Shown one piece after another: positions 18,499 through 27,522 of a stretch of 64,000 bases of DNA. This DNA comes from an uncultured Planktomarina sp. (GTDB taxonomy: Bacteria > Pseudomonadota > Alphaproteobacteria > Rhodobacterales > Rhodobacteraceae), in the NCBI GenBank assembly GCA_905182425.1, contig CAJJBP010000023.1, positions 22,973 through 86,972 on the forward strand, given 5' to 3'. How positions within the stretch are numbered: the first letter of the stretch is position 1; every line of letters starts with the position of its first letter. Position numbers and translations under genes: made by a program. The notes under the pieces were generated by a model. That model was not told where the DNA came from, did not search any database, and worked only from the letters and a program-made list of their open reading frames with translations.

Positions 18499-19740
18499 AT
18501 GGCTGGCGATTATAGATACATCCCTCCGCAACCGCACATCGGTTTCACAGTTGGTATTTTGGCAGGTTTTGGTGGTATTATTGGACTTATGACGGCACAG
18601 GGTGACACGGGGTTAATGTTACCATACCTGGCAGTGAGTGCGGTGCTATTTGCAATATTTTCCTTCGCAATTACCCGCTTAGGCGACCGAGCTGTAATTG
18701 CGGGTGGCCTTGGACTTGTAGTGTATTTCATAGTGGCTAACTTCTTGGTGACCTTTGCGTATGGCGTTCTTTTGGCCATTATTGGCTATATTGCGGGTCG
18801 TATGACCTGTTGGTTAAATTCTGGCCGATATCGTTTGAACCTGCCCCCTTACGCGACGGCGCGACAAGTTCTCTGGTTCTATTGCTTTAGAGTGATCTGT
18901 GGTTTTATTTTTGTCTTCCTGATCATGCCTATATTTGTGTTAATCCCATTAAGCTTCAACCAAGAACCTTACTTTAGCTTCACTCCGGGTATGTTGAGCT
19001 TTGATCCACTGGCCTATTCGTTGCGTTGGTACATGGATATCTTGCAAAATGGTATGGTGGATCCAACTGCGGTTATCGGCTGGTGGTCTGATATGTGGAG
19101 CAATGCACAGTGGATTAGATCTATACGCAATTCGTTTTTTATCGGCTTCTGGGCAACAATAATCTCAACAGCCTTGGGAACTTTGGCCGCTATCGGTTTA
19201 GCTTCAAGTGATATGCCGTTCCGTCGCCCAATCATGGCTTTGTTGATTTCACCGATGATTGTTCCTTTGGTTATCACCGCCTCAGGCTTGTTCTTTTTCT
19301 TCTCAAGCGTTGGACTAGCCAAAACCTACATGGGGATCATTCTTGCGCATGCTGCACTTGGTACCCCATTTGTGATCATTACAGTGACGGCAACGCTGTC
19401 GGGTTTCGATCAGTCTTTAACACGGGCCAGTGCTAGCATGGGAGCGGGTCCTATCCGGACCTTTTTTAAGGTACAGATGCCATTGATTTTGCCGGGTGTT
19501 ATTTCTGGTGCATTGTTTGCGTTCATCACTAGCTTTGACGAAGTGGTGGCGGTGTTACAATTGGCCGATGTACGCCAACGGACTATCCCTAGACAAATGT
19601 TTAGTGGCATCCGTGAACAGATTTCGCCAACAATTTTGGCGGTTGCTACTATTTTGGTGATTATTTCTGTCTTGCTTCTTACCACAGTTGAGCTTCTGCG
19701 TCGCCGGTCTGAGCGCCTGCGTGGCGTTAGCCCGGCCTAA
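18499..19740 (+). CDS. potC: PotC-like ABC importer permease with N-terminal membrane extension
   Basis: 413-residue permease. The C-terminal 280 residues are the normal PotC fold, with the EAA loop RASASMGAGPIRTFFKVQMP. The first 130 residues add about four extra hydrophobic segments (residues 15-35, 40-58, 65-82, 84-102) not found in the classical protein. Its last four bases overlap the convergent Lrp-family gene. Subunit role in the importer is clear; the function of the extension is unknown. Confidence 0.87.
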   Translation: MAGDYRYIPPQPHIGFTVGILAGFGGIIGLMTAQGDTGLMLPYLAVSAVLFAIFSFAITRLGDRAVIAGGLGLVVYFIVANFLVTFAYGVLLAIIGYIAGRMTCWLNSGRYRLNLPPYATARQVLWFYCFRVICGFIFVFLIMPIFVLIPLSFNQEPYFSFTPGMLSFDPLAYSLRWYMDILQNGMVDPTAVIGWWSDMWSNAQWIRSIRNSFFIGFWATIISTALGTLAAIGLASSDMPFRRPIMALLISPMIVPLVITASGLFFFFSSVGLAKTYMGIILAHAALGTPFVIITVTATLSGFDQSLTRASASMGAGPIRTFFKVQMPLILPGVISGALFAFITSFDEVVAVLQLADVRQRTIPRQMFSGIREQISPTILAVATILVIISVLLLTTVELLRRRSERLRGVSPA

Positions 19741-20165
19741 CCTATACGCCGCAAAAGAGGGCAGGTCTCTGAATTTGAAACACCGGGCAGCTCGCGAATC
19801 CGTGCCAGAACACCGTCAAAGGTGTAAAGGCTTGTGGTTTCTAGCTCTATAACCAGGTCCCAAACTCCACATGTGCGGTGCAGTGAAGTCACTTCAGGCA
19901 TCCTTTGTAAGGCTTTTTGAACGGAATTTGCCGTATTACCTCGGACTTCTATCATCATCACGGCTCGAACCATCTCGTCGGCGTCAACTTCGTTTAGCTC
20001 TATTGTGAACCGCTTAATGGTTCTACTGTCGATAAGGCGGGTCAGGTGACTTTGTACGGTGCCCCTCGCAAGTCCCAGAACACCAGCCAAAGTAGTGACG
20101 GAACTTCGTCCATCTATTTTTAATCGGGTCAAGATTTTACGATCAATTTCGTCAATTTTAGACAT
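19737..20165 (-). CDS. Lrp/AsnC-family regulator (PutR-like by context)
   Basis: 142-residue regulator with an N-terminal winged helix-turn-helix (IDEIDRKILTRLKIDGR, then RGTVQSHLTRLIDS) and a C-terminal RAM ligand-binding domain with HRTCGVWDLVIELET. Divergent from the arginase-ocd-putA operon. In Rhodobacter and Agrobacterium an Lrp-type activator, PutR, sits divergent from putA and responds to proline, so a similar role here is likely, perhaps with arginine or ornithine as co-inducer. Its 3' end overlaps potC by four bases. The likely operator palindrome lies about 20 bases upstream of its start. Confidence 0.9.
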   Translation of the reverse strand: MSKIDEIDRKILTRLKIDGRSSVTTLAGVLGLARGTVQSHLTRLIDSRTIKRFTIELNEVDADEMVRAVMMIEVRGNTANSVQKALQRMPEVTSLHRTCGVWDLVIELETTSLYTFDGVLARIRELPGVSNSETCPLLRRIG

Positions 20166-20184
20166 TTTGTTTTTTTACCTACTC

Positions 20185-20198
20185 ATTTTGATCAAAAT
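20185..20198. promoter_or_regulatory. Perfect palindrome, probable Lrp-family operator
   Basis: ATTTTGATCAAAAT is a perfect 14-bp palindrome in the 115-base gap between the divergent Lrp-family gene and arginase. A+T-rich palindromes of this form are typical Lrp/AsnC sites. Position fits control of both promoters. Confidence 0.6.
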
Positions 20199-20280
20199 AT
20201 ATAAGATTTGAACAAGTTTTAGACTCTTTGTGCAAGGCTTTAGCTGGCATCGTTATGAAAATTTCGGTTTTGAGGTCTTG

Positions 20281-21210
20281 ATGCACACTCATTGTACAAT
20301 TTTAGGATTACCACTTCAGGCGGGAACCGGACGGGGAGGCTGCCTGATGGGACCAGATGCATTCCGAACGGCCGGTTTAGGCGATGTTATCATCTCTCAA
20401 GGTTTCGGATTCGTAGATCTAGGAAATATGAGCTTTCCTTGTGATATCCCGGACGTTACTGGCCCCTCACATTTGAAAAAACTTTCTGAAATTGTTGCCT
20501 GGACGCGTGATATTCAGGCCCAAGCGTCTGCATTGGCTATGACCGAGACCTTTCCAATTTTTATTGGCGGTGACCACTCAATGGCTGCGGGAACCTTGAC
20601 GGGCATGGCACAGGCCGCACAGGCCAAAGGGCGTCCACAATTTGTGCTTTGGCTAGATGCACATCCTGATATTAATACATTGACTAGCACGACAAGTGGC
20701 CATTTGCACGGTACGCCCATGGCCTACGCTTTGGGTATGCCAAGTTTTGAAGGCATTTTCCCGCCGGTACCGTCCCCATTAGATCCTGCAAATATTTGCA
20801 TGATAGGGCTTCGTTCAGTTGACGAGCCCGAGCACCAGTTTATCTCAGAGTTGGGGATGGAGGTTTATGACATGCGGCAGATTGACGAATGCGGCGTTGT
20901 AAAGCCGGTCTCTGATTTTCTGGACCGGGTCAAGGCTGCGAATGGTTTTCTGCACGTTAGTTTTGATGTTGATTTCCTCGATCCAGAGATAGCACCGGCG
21001 GTCGGAACGACTGTACCAGGGGGTGCGACATTCCGTGAGGCGCATTTGATCATGGAGATGGTGCATGACAGTGGGTTAGCTTCCTCCCTTGATCTGACTG
21101 AACTCAATCCATTCTTGGATATTCGAGGAAAAACAGCGACTTTGATTTGTGATCTCACTGCCTCTTTGCTTGGCCGCAAAGTACTCGATCGACGTACCAG
21201 GGGTTTTTGA
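20281..21210 (+). CDS. rocF: Arginase
   Basis: 309-residue Mn-dependent ureohydrolase that cleaves arginine to ornithine and urea. Metal ligands are in GGDHS (His99), DAHPD (Asp126, His128, Asp130) and SFDVDFLDP; the family C-terminus DLTELNPFLDIRGKTA is intact. DAHPD carries proline where many arginases have alanine or threonine. The ATG at 20281 is preferred over the upstream in-frame start at 20230 because GAGG precedes it and the protein then begins like other arginases. One base separates it from ocd, so the three genes form one operon. No urease in the window to use the urea. Confidence 0.93.
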   Translation: MHTHCTILGLPLQAGTGRGGCLMGPDAFRTAGLGDVIISQGFGFVDLGNMSFPCDIPDVTGPSHLKKLSEIVAWTRDIQAQASALAMTETFPIFIGGDHSMAAGTLTGMAQAAQAKGRPQFVLWLDAHPDINTLTSTTSGHLHGTPMAYALGMPSFEGIFPPVPSPLDPANICMIGLRSVDEPEHQFISELGMEVYDMRQIDECGVVKPVSDFLDRVKAANGFLHVSFDVDFLDPEIAPAVGTTVPGGATFREAHLIMEMVHDSGLASSLDLTELNPFLDIRGKTATLICDLTASLLGRKVLDRRTRGF

Positions 21211-21211
21211 T

Positions 21212-22271
21212 ATGAACACATTTTCTGCATCACCGCTGGCGATGGTTCCATTTGTTTCTGTCGACAATATGATGCGGCTGGTCAATTCTATTGGCGCTGC
21301 TCAGATGATATTGGAGATTTGTGAGTATATTGAGGCAGATTTTAAACGCTGGCCAGATTTTGATAAAACCCCACGGGTAGCCGCACATTCTGAAGAAGGG
21401 GTCATTGAATTAATGCCTACCTCTGATGGAGAATACTACGGTTTCAAATATGTAAATGGTCACCCAGCCAATATGGCGCGCGGATTTCAAACTGTTACTG
21501 CCTTTTGGGGTGTTAGCCAAAGTTTTAAATGGCTATCCCGTTTTGTTTTCTGAAATGACGATACTGACAGCTCTTCGGACGGCCGCGACAAGCGCGCTTG
21601 CGGCTAAATACTTGGCGCCAAAAGGTGCTAAAACTATGGGTATGATAGGTAATGGTGCACAATGTGAATTTCAAGCTTTGGCATTTCAAAAAGTCGTTGG
21701 AGTTGAAACAGTACGTCTGTATGATATTGATCCACGGGCGACCACAAAGGCATCACGAAATCTGAAGTCATCGGGTCTCAATGTGATTATTTGTAGAAGT
21801 GCGGAAGAGGCCGTGACGGGCGTTGACATAATCACAACTTGTACCGCGGACAAGCAAAACGCGACTGTTCTTAGTGATAACATGGTGGGTTCTGGGGTGC
21901 ATATTAATGCTATTGGTGGAGACTGCCCTGGCAAGACAGAATTGCATCGAGATATTTTGCTGCGCGCTAATATTTTCGTTGAATACCCCCCCCAAACGCG
22001 TGTTGAAGGCGAAATTCAAGTATTGGACGAAGATCATCCAATAACCGAACTTTGGCAAGTGATTAATGGTCAAGCCGAAGGGCGAACATCAGAACGTCAG
22101 ATCACACTTTTTGACAGTGTAGGCTTTGCAACTGAAGATTTTTCAGCCCTCCGGTATGTCCACCAGCAACTAAAAAATGGTGGTCATTATATAAACCTCG
22201 ATCTGCTCGCCGATCCTGATGATCCGCGTGACCTTTTTGGGATGGTTGAACGCGCGAAAAGAGCGAAATAA
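21212..22271 (+). pseudogene. ocd: Ornithine cyclodeaminase, interrupted by one +1 frameshift
   Basis: NAD-dependent enzyme that converts ornithine to proline and ammonia. The first reading frame (21212 to about 21506) gives MNTFSASPLAMVPFVSVDNM through GFKYVNGHPANMARGFQTVT, then runs into unrelated residues and a stop at 21553. The second frame, from about 21507, continues seamlessly as FGVLAKVLNGYPVLFSEM, through MIGNGAQCEFQALAF (NAD site) and INAIGGDCPGKTELH to RDLFGMVERAK. Deleting one T from CCTTTTGGGG (21501-21510) restores a normal protein of about 352 residues. No other damage is visible. A base-calling error or a very recent mutation is therefore more likely than an old pseudogene. 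It sits between arginase and putA with one-base spacings. Confidence 0.85.
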
Positions 22272-25200
22272 TGCACGATTTAAGAAAGAATATGCGACTG
22301 GCGTGTTACCTTCCGGATGAGGTTGCATTGTCACTTATGACAGATTTGATCCCCGATGCACCGGTGCGGGTCGAGATCGCATCGCAAGCAAGTCTAATGG
22401 TTGAAAAGCTTAGAGCAGAAGATGCACCGTCGATGATGGAGCTATTCCTGAGTGAATATGGTTTGTCGTCTGAAGAGGGCGTGGCGTTAATGTGCCTCGC
22501 CGAAGCTCTCTTGCGCGTCCCAGATGCTGCAACCATGGATACATTGATTGAAGATAAGATTGCGCCGTCTGAGTGGGGAAAACATTTGGGCGAAAGCCAC
22601 TCAAGTCTCGTAAATGCTTCTACTTGGGCCCTGTTTTTGACCGGACATGTATTGGATGCGCCTTCTTTGGGTGTTGCGGGTGTTTTGCGTGGCGTGATCA
22701 AACGCTTGGGTGAGCCGGTTATCCGTAGGGCCGTTGTACGCATCATGCGTGAGATGGGAGACCAATTCGTGTTGGGTCAAACCATTCAAAAAGCAATTCT
22801 GCGTGCCAAAAAATATGAATTAAAATCTTATACTTATAGCTATGATATGCTGGGTGAAGCGGCGATGACGGATGCGGATGCTAAGGCGTATTATATCTCA
22901 TATGCTGATGCTATTACAGAGATAGCCAAGGCAGCAACATCTAAAGATATCCGTAAAAATCCAGGTATTTCTATAAAATTATCTGCGCTCCATCCACGCT
23001 ATGATTTGTTACACCGCGATCAGGTCATTCAAGATTTGGTTCCGCGTGCGCGCGCTCTGGCGCTTTTTGCTAAATCTGCGGGTATCGGACTTAATATTGA
23101 CGCAGAAGAAGCTGCGCGCCTTGATCTGTCTCTTGATGTAATTGAGGCATTGCTCTCCGAGCCTGAATTGGTTGGCTGGGATGGTTTTGGTGTGGTCGTT
23201 CAGGCATATGGTAAACGTGCATCTTTTGTAATTGAATGGCTTTATGAGCTGGCGCGTAAGTTCAATCGACGTATCATGGTGCGTCTGGTGAAAGGCGCAT
23301 ATTGGGACAGTGAAATCAAACTGGCTCAGGTAGAAAGCCTTCCAGGCTTCCCAGTGTATGGCACTAAACATCATACTGATATCAGTTATATCTGCTGTGC
23401 TACGAAGTTGCTTCAAATGCAGGATAGGATCTACCCACAATTTGCAACACATAACGCCCACACAATTGCAGCTGTTTTGAATCTGGCTGAAATGTATGAC
23501 AATGAAGATTTTGAATTTCAACGCCTGCATGGGATGGGCGAGGCATTGCACGATCAAGTTGTTAAATTATATGAGACAAAGTGCCGAATTTATGCGCCGG
23601 TCGGTCATCACCAAGATCTCTTGGCTTATCTGGTGCGTCGCCTATTGGAGAATGGTGCGAACTCGTCCTTTGTTAATCAGATTTTTGACGCGGATGTTCC
23701 TCCTGATATCGTTGCTGCTGATCCTTTTGAAAAGCTGGGTAGTGCAGGTCCGAAAGTGGCACCGCCGGAGGCTCTTTTTGCCCCTGAACGAAAAAATTCT
23801 TTGGGGTTTGATCTGGCTGATCCCCTTATTTTGGAAAGCCTGCAGGCGGGACGGACCGTAACACGGGATTGGGATTTTGGGACACAGGGTTCGCTTCAAT
23901 CTATCGTAAGCCCATCAAATGGGCAGAACATTGGTCAGGTACGTTTTATATCCCCGCAGCAAGCCAAAAGTATGATTGAGGGCGCTCAACCATGGAGCGA
24001 CACCCCACAGGTCCGTGCAGGCGTTCTGCAGAATGTTGCGGACCTTTACGAACAAAATGCAGATGAGTTGTTTGCTTTGCTAACTCATGAGGCGGGAAAA
24101 ACATTGATTGATTGCATTGGGGAGGTACGAGAAGCAGTTGATTTTTTCAGATATTATGCCGAGCAAGCCAAAATATATGATGCGTCAGCGAACGGTTTAA
24201 TCACGTGTATCAGTCCTTGGAATTTTCCACTAGCAATCTTTAGTGGGCAAATCGCAGCGGCTCTCGCTGCGGGTAACGGTGTTTTGGCAAAGCCTGCCGA
24301 GAGTACCAGTATGATCGCTCACTTTGCGGCAAAATTGATGCATCAAGCAGGAGTACCTAAACCCAGCTTGCAGCTTGTTGCGGGGTTTGGTGCAGAAATT
24401 GGGCCCACACTGTGCAGTCATAGCAAGGTAACTGGGGTGTGTTTCACAGGATCAATGGTCACAGCGCAGGCCATTAATAAAACTATGGCGCGTGCATTGC
24501 CTGCACATGTTCCATTTATAGCTGAAACAGGCGGTCTAAATGTAATGATTGTGGACAGCACTGCTTTGCCAGAGCAAGCTGTTCGTGATGTTTTGGCCAG
24601 CGCTTTTCAATCAGCGGGACAGCGTTGTTCAGCTCTGAGGGTATTGTATGTGCAGGCTGACATAGCTCCGAGCTTTACCAAGATGCTTTATGGAGCGATG
24701 AAAGAATTGATTGTGGGTGATCCTTCCCGTGCTGATTGTGACGTAGGGCCGGTTATAGACCAGGTTGCCCAAGAGAAAATTCTGGCACATATTGCGCGGG
24801 GTCGTGTGTTGTTTCAAACTTCGGCCCCTAAGAATGGAACATATGTTGCCCCGACTGTATTGGGGGTTGGAGGCGTTGCTGATCTTGGTGAAGAAATCTT
24901 TGGCCCTGTGCTGCATTTGGCGACGTTTGAGGCCAGAGAACTCGATTCTATAATTAAGGACGTGAATGCGACTGGCTACGGATTAACATTCGGTTTTCAC
25001 AGTAGAATTGATGCGCGTGTGCAAAAAATTGTAAGCCAAGTCAACGTTGGAAACATTTATATAAATCGCAATCAAATTGGTGCTGTGGTTGGTTCGCAGC
25101 CATTTGGAGGCCATGGATTGAGCGGGACGGGACCAAAAGCCGGTGGTCCTAGATATGTGCCCCGTTTTGCATCTCAAATTTTATTGAAATCTGATGGCGA

Positions 25201-25636
25201 TCTACCAGTGGAGATGAGTATCTCTGAAGTAGAGACGTTGTTTGGAAAGGGTGTTGCGTCATTTGCTAATAGTTCAATAGATCTTCCGGGCCCAACGGGC
25301 GAGTCCAATCGTTACAGCGTCTCACCGAAAGGTCGGATTTTATGCATGGGCGCAGGAGCGGATGAGATTGCTGATCGTGCTAGAAATCTTGGTTGCAATG
25401 CGATTGCAGCCACTTTGAATTGGTCCCTTCTGAGGGATATAGAAGGCTTGGAAGCAGTCGTCTATGCCGGCTCGCATGGCATCGCTCTACGCACTGTATT
25501 GAGTGAACTTAAGGGTCCGATCGTTCCTCTGTTGATGCACGAAAGCTTTGAAATGTGGATTATGCGTGAGCAGTCTGTTTGCATTGATACAACTGCTGCA
25601 GGCGGCAATGCAGTTTTATTGGCCAGCGAAACCTAA
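22271..25636 (+). CDS. putA: PutA, proline dehydrogenase / P5C dehydrogenase
   Basis: 1121-residue bifunctional enzyme that oxidises proline to pyrroline-5-carboxylate (FAD) and then to glutamate (NAD), at the inner face of the membrane. The PRODH domain (about 130-450) shows ISIKLSALHPRYD, RLVKGAYWDSEIK and the ATHNAHT strand. The aldehyde dehydrogenase domain (about 540-970) has ISPWNFPLAIF, the catalytic glutamate in AETGGLNVM and catalytic cysteine in SAGQRCSALRVLY. A C-terminal tail of about 140 residues is present. There is no N-terminal ribbon-helix-helix DNA-binding domain, so it cannot repress itself; regulation probably falls to the Lrp-type protein. The start overlaps the ocd stop by one base. 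Confidence 0.96.
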   Translation: MHDLRKNMRLACYLPDEVALSLMTDLIPDAPVRVEIASQASLMVEKLRAEDAPSMMELFLSEYGLSSEEGVALMCLAEALLRVPDAATMDTLIEDKIAPSEWGKHLGESHSSLVNASTWALFLTGHVLDAPSLGVAGVLRGVIKRLGEPVIRRAVVRIMREMGDQFVLGQTIQKAILRAKKYELKSYTYSYDMLGEAAMTDADAKAYYISYADAITEIAKAATSKDIRKNPGISIKLSALHPRYDLLHRDQVIQDLVPRARALALFAKSAGIGLNIDAEEAARLDLSLDVIEALLSEPELVGWDGFGVVVQAYGKRASFVIEWLYELARKFNRRIMVRLVKGAYWDSEIKLAQVESLPGFPVYGTKHHTDISYICCATKLLQMQDRIYPQFATHNAHTIAAVLNLAEMYDNEDFEFQRLHGMGEALHDQVVKLYETKCRIYAPVGHHQDLLAYLVRRLLENGANSSFVNQIFDADVPPDIVAADPFEKLGSAGPKVAPPEALFAPERKNSLGFDLADPLILESLQAGRTVTRDWDFGTQGSLQSIVSPSNGQNIGQVRFISPQQAKSMIEGAQPWSDTPQVRAGVLQNVADLYEQNADELFALLTHEAGKTLIDCIGEVREAVDFFRYYAEQAKIYDASANGLITCISPWNFPLAIFSGQIAAALAAGNGVLAKPAESTSMIAHFAAKLMHQAGVPKPSLQLVAGFGAEIGPTLCSHSKVTGVCFTGSMVTAQAINKTMARALPAHVPFIAETGGLNVMIVDSTALPEQAVRDVLASAFQSAGQRCSALRVLYVQADIAPSFTKMLYGAMKELIVGDPSRADCDVGPVIDQVAQEKILAHIARGRVLFQTSAPKNGTYVAPTVLGVGGVADLGEEIFGPVLHLATFEARELDSIIKDVNATGYGLTFGFHSRIDARVQKIVSQVNVGNIYINRNQIGAVVGSQPFGGHGLSGTGPKAGGPRYVPRFASQILLKSDGDLPVEMSISEVETLFGKGVASFANSSIDLPGPTGESNRYSVSPKGRILCMGAGADEIADRARNLGCNAIAATLNWSLLRDIEGLEAVVYAGSHGIALRTVLSELKGPIVPLLMHESFEMWIMREQSVCIDTTAAGGNAVLLASET

Positions 25637-25645
25637 TGTTTAATC

Positions 25646-26380
25646 TTAGGCGGCAAATAGGCGCCCGGGGCCTTGCATGGCGTCTGCTTTGCCTGTCAGC
25701 CGCCCTAAGTGCCATGCTAAAGCTAAGTTGCTCGATATAACTGGCAGATCTGTACTGGCCTCCAAAGGCTCAATCAAATCCAAGGTGCGCAGATTGGTAC
25801 AACTCAGAAAAATCCCATCTACCTCGCCTAACTTACAAAGTTTTTGTGCAGCCTCGATAACAGATTGTCCTGATATGCGCACAACTTTTGCTTCTACTGC
25901 CTCTGCAAAAGTTCCAAATGTAGGGCTTTGCACACCATTATCTGCTAAAACATTTCGCAAATTAGCACTCACGCTTTCTATATAAGGTGATAGAAATGCG
26001 AGTCTTTTTATTTTGAGGTGTTTGCAAGCTGCTATTAGTGCAGACACTGGCTCACTTACTTCATTAGACTTGACTCCTGCTTTGACTAGCCGCCGAATTT
26101 CACCAATTCCAATTTGTGCTGTGCCTGACGTGCAACCATAGCCCACGGCGTTGAAGTCTAATGTTTCGGGAAGCAAGCTGGCGGATACTGTGATATGATC
26201 TGCCATTGATTGTAAGGTTTCTGCAGTCACACTCTGACCGCTTGGAACACGTGTGAAAAACAGATCTGCCTCACCACGAAGCGCGATCATGTCTCGTTCG
26301 ATTGTTTCATCTGATTGCAAGACTATCACTGCAATTCTAGTTGGCTCAACTTTTACCAGATCATAAGAAAATACAGTCAT
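25646..26380 (-). CDS. Asp/Glu racemase or maleate isomerase family protein (EutA-like)
   Basis: 244-residue protein of the Asp/Glu/hydantoin racemase superfamily. The two active-site cysteines are visible in GYGCTSGTAQIG and FLSCTNLRTLD, and the fold repeat is recognisable (LAFLSPYIESV). The nearest named groups are maleate cis-trans isomerase, arylmalonate decarboxylase and EutA of ectoine-utilisation clusters. The ATG at 26380 overlaps the stop of the upstream M24 gene as ATGA and is preferred over an earlier start at 26425. Third gene of a coupled operon. Substrate not defined. Confidence 0.75.
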   Translation of the reverse strand: MTVFSYDLVKVEPTRIAVIVLQSDETIERDMIALRGEADLFFTRVPSGQSVTAETLQSMADHITVSASLLPETLDFNAVGYGCTSGTAQIGIGEIRRLVKAGVKSNEVSEPVSALIAACKHLKIKRLAFLSPYIESVSANLRNVLADNGVQSPTFGTFAEAVEAKVVRISGQSVIEAAQKLCKLGEVDGIFLSCTNLRTLDLIEPLEASTDLPVISSNLALAWHLGRLTGKADAMQGPGRLFAA

Positions 26381-27522
26381 CCTTTTAGCCTTGGCATTTT
26401 TGGGTTCGCTGGGGTACTGAGCCACTCGGCCCCATCGTCGCGAATGACTATATTTTCTTCTGCAACTAAGGCGACACCGGGGCTGATTTCGATGCCCGGT
26501 TCTAATGTGATAACCATTCCGGGTACTAAGACTGTATTGTCAGTGGGAATTAGGCTGGGCCATTCAGTTAAATTCATGCCTAATCCATGTCCGTATCTAC
26601 CTGCATCCGAACCGATCGAACCATTTGATACAATTCTATCCATAGCATAAAAAAGATCGGCTGCCGTGGTACCGGGACGGGATATTTCAAAGGCGGCATA
26701 GGTTGCTTCAATCATTTTTGCATGAGCGTCATCAACTTTGGCTGGTACAGAACCAACCGCAAAATTTCGATCATAATCGCAAAAATAACCATCTGATACG
26801 AGACCGGTATCCAACATTAACACGTCTCCATTCGAAAGTGGGCGATCATCTGCGGGGGAAATAACGTCGCCATATCCACCGGGCGCCGCTGCACCAGCAA
26901 GATAAGGTACCCAATCTGCTCCTTCATCGAGGCAAAGCCGTTGGAAATCGCGGTAAACCCGTTCTAAAGGCACACCTGCTTCGGCAATTTCAGGTACCCG
27001 GTCAAAAGCCCGCCCTGCGATTCTGCAGGCATTTCGGATTTTATCGATTTCAGCTTCTGATTTCACAAGGCGAAGATTTTGCAAGATACCTTCATCTGAG
27101 CCAATGGGGTTCTGTAAGGAGGCGTTCAATCGTTCAAAATCAGTCAAAGGCATTCGTAGGTGCGATTGAATGCCGCTTGGAGTCCCAATATGAGGTCCAA
27201 GGCTGCGCAAAGTATCTGCAAGCAAGCTGACGCCGTCATCCGTTAGGTCTGGCGCACGCCATGTACGTATATCTGTGATCCAACTGCGTGCCATTAATAC
27301 TGCGCCAATTGACGGAATTACAGCGATAGGACCTCTGGAAACAGGAATAACTAAAAACCAAGGACGGCATGGGCTTTCCCAAAACCTAGTTAAATACCCA
27401 GTAAAATATCGCACATCAGGTTCGGTTGTTAGCAAAATTGCATCTAAGCCGTGTTGGCTCATTTGACTTTGAGCGCGTTTAACCCGTGCTTGGAACTCAG
27501 ATGTTTCAAACCCTTGTTTCAT
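26377..27522 (-). CDS. M24-family metallohydrolase (Xaa-Pro peptidase type)
   Basis: 381-residue protein with an N-terminal creatinase-like domain (residues 1-140) and a pita-bread catalytic domain. All five metal ligands of the family appear intact: MLDTG, CDYDRNF, GHGLGM, LEPGI and AEENIV. That fits a proline-type aminopeptidase or dipeptidase. Ectoine hydrolases (DoeA/EutD) belong to the same family and occur beside EutA-like proteins, but I recall that they have lost metal ligands, so I do not assign that role. The ATG overlaps the stop of the PLP enzyme gene by one base (TGATG). Confidence 0.8.
   Translation of the reverse strand: MKQGFETSEFQARVKRAQSQMSQHGLDAILLTTEPDVRYFTGYLTRFWESPCRPWFLVIPVSRGPIAVIPSIGAVLMARSWITDIRTWRAPDLTDDGVSLLADTLRSLGPHIGTPSGIQSHLRMPLTDFERLNASLQNPIGSDEGILQNLRLVKSEAEIDKIRNACRIAGRAFDRVPEIAEAGVPLERVYRDFQRLCLDEGADWVPYLAGAAAPGGYGDVISPADDRPLSNGDVLMLDTGLVSDGYFCDYDRNFAVGSVPAKVDDAHAKMIEATYAAFEISRPGTTAADLFYAMDRIVSNGSIGSDAGRYGHGLGMNLTEWPSLIPTDNTVLVPGMVITLEPGIEISPGVALVAEENIVIRDDGAEWLSTPANPKMPRLKG

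Noticed and set aside
21503..21510. Programmed +1 frameshift in ocd
   Set aside because: No stop codon with rare-codon context or stimulatory structure at the site, and two other genes show the same kind of lesion; error is more likely.
21212..22271. EutC of ectoine catabolism
   Set aside because: Sequence blocks and position between arginase and putA fit true ornithine cyclodeaminase.
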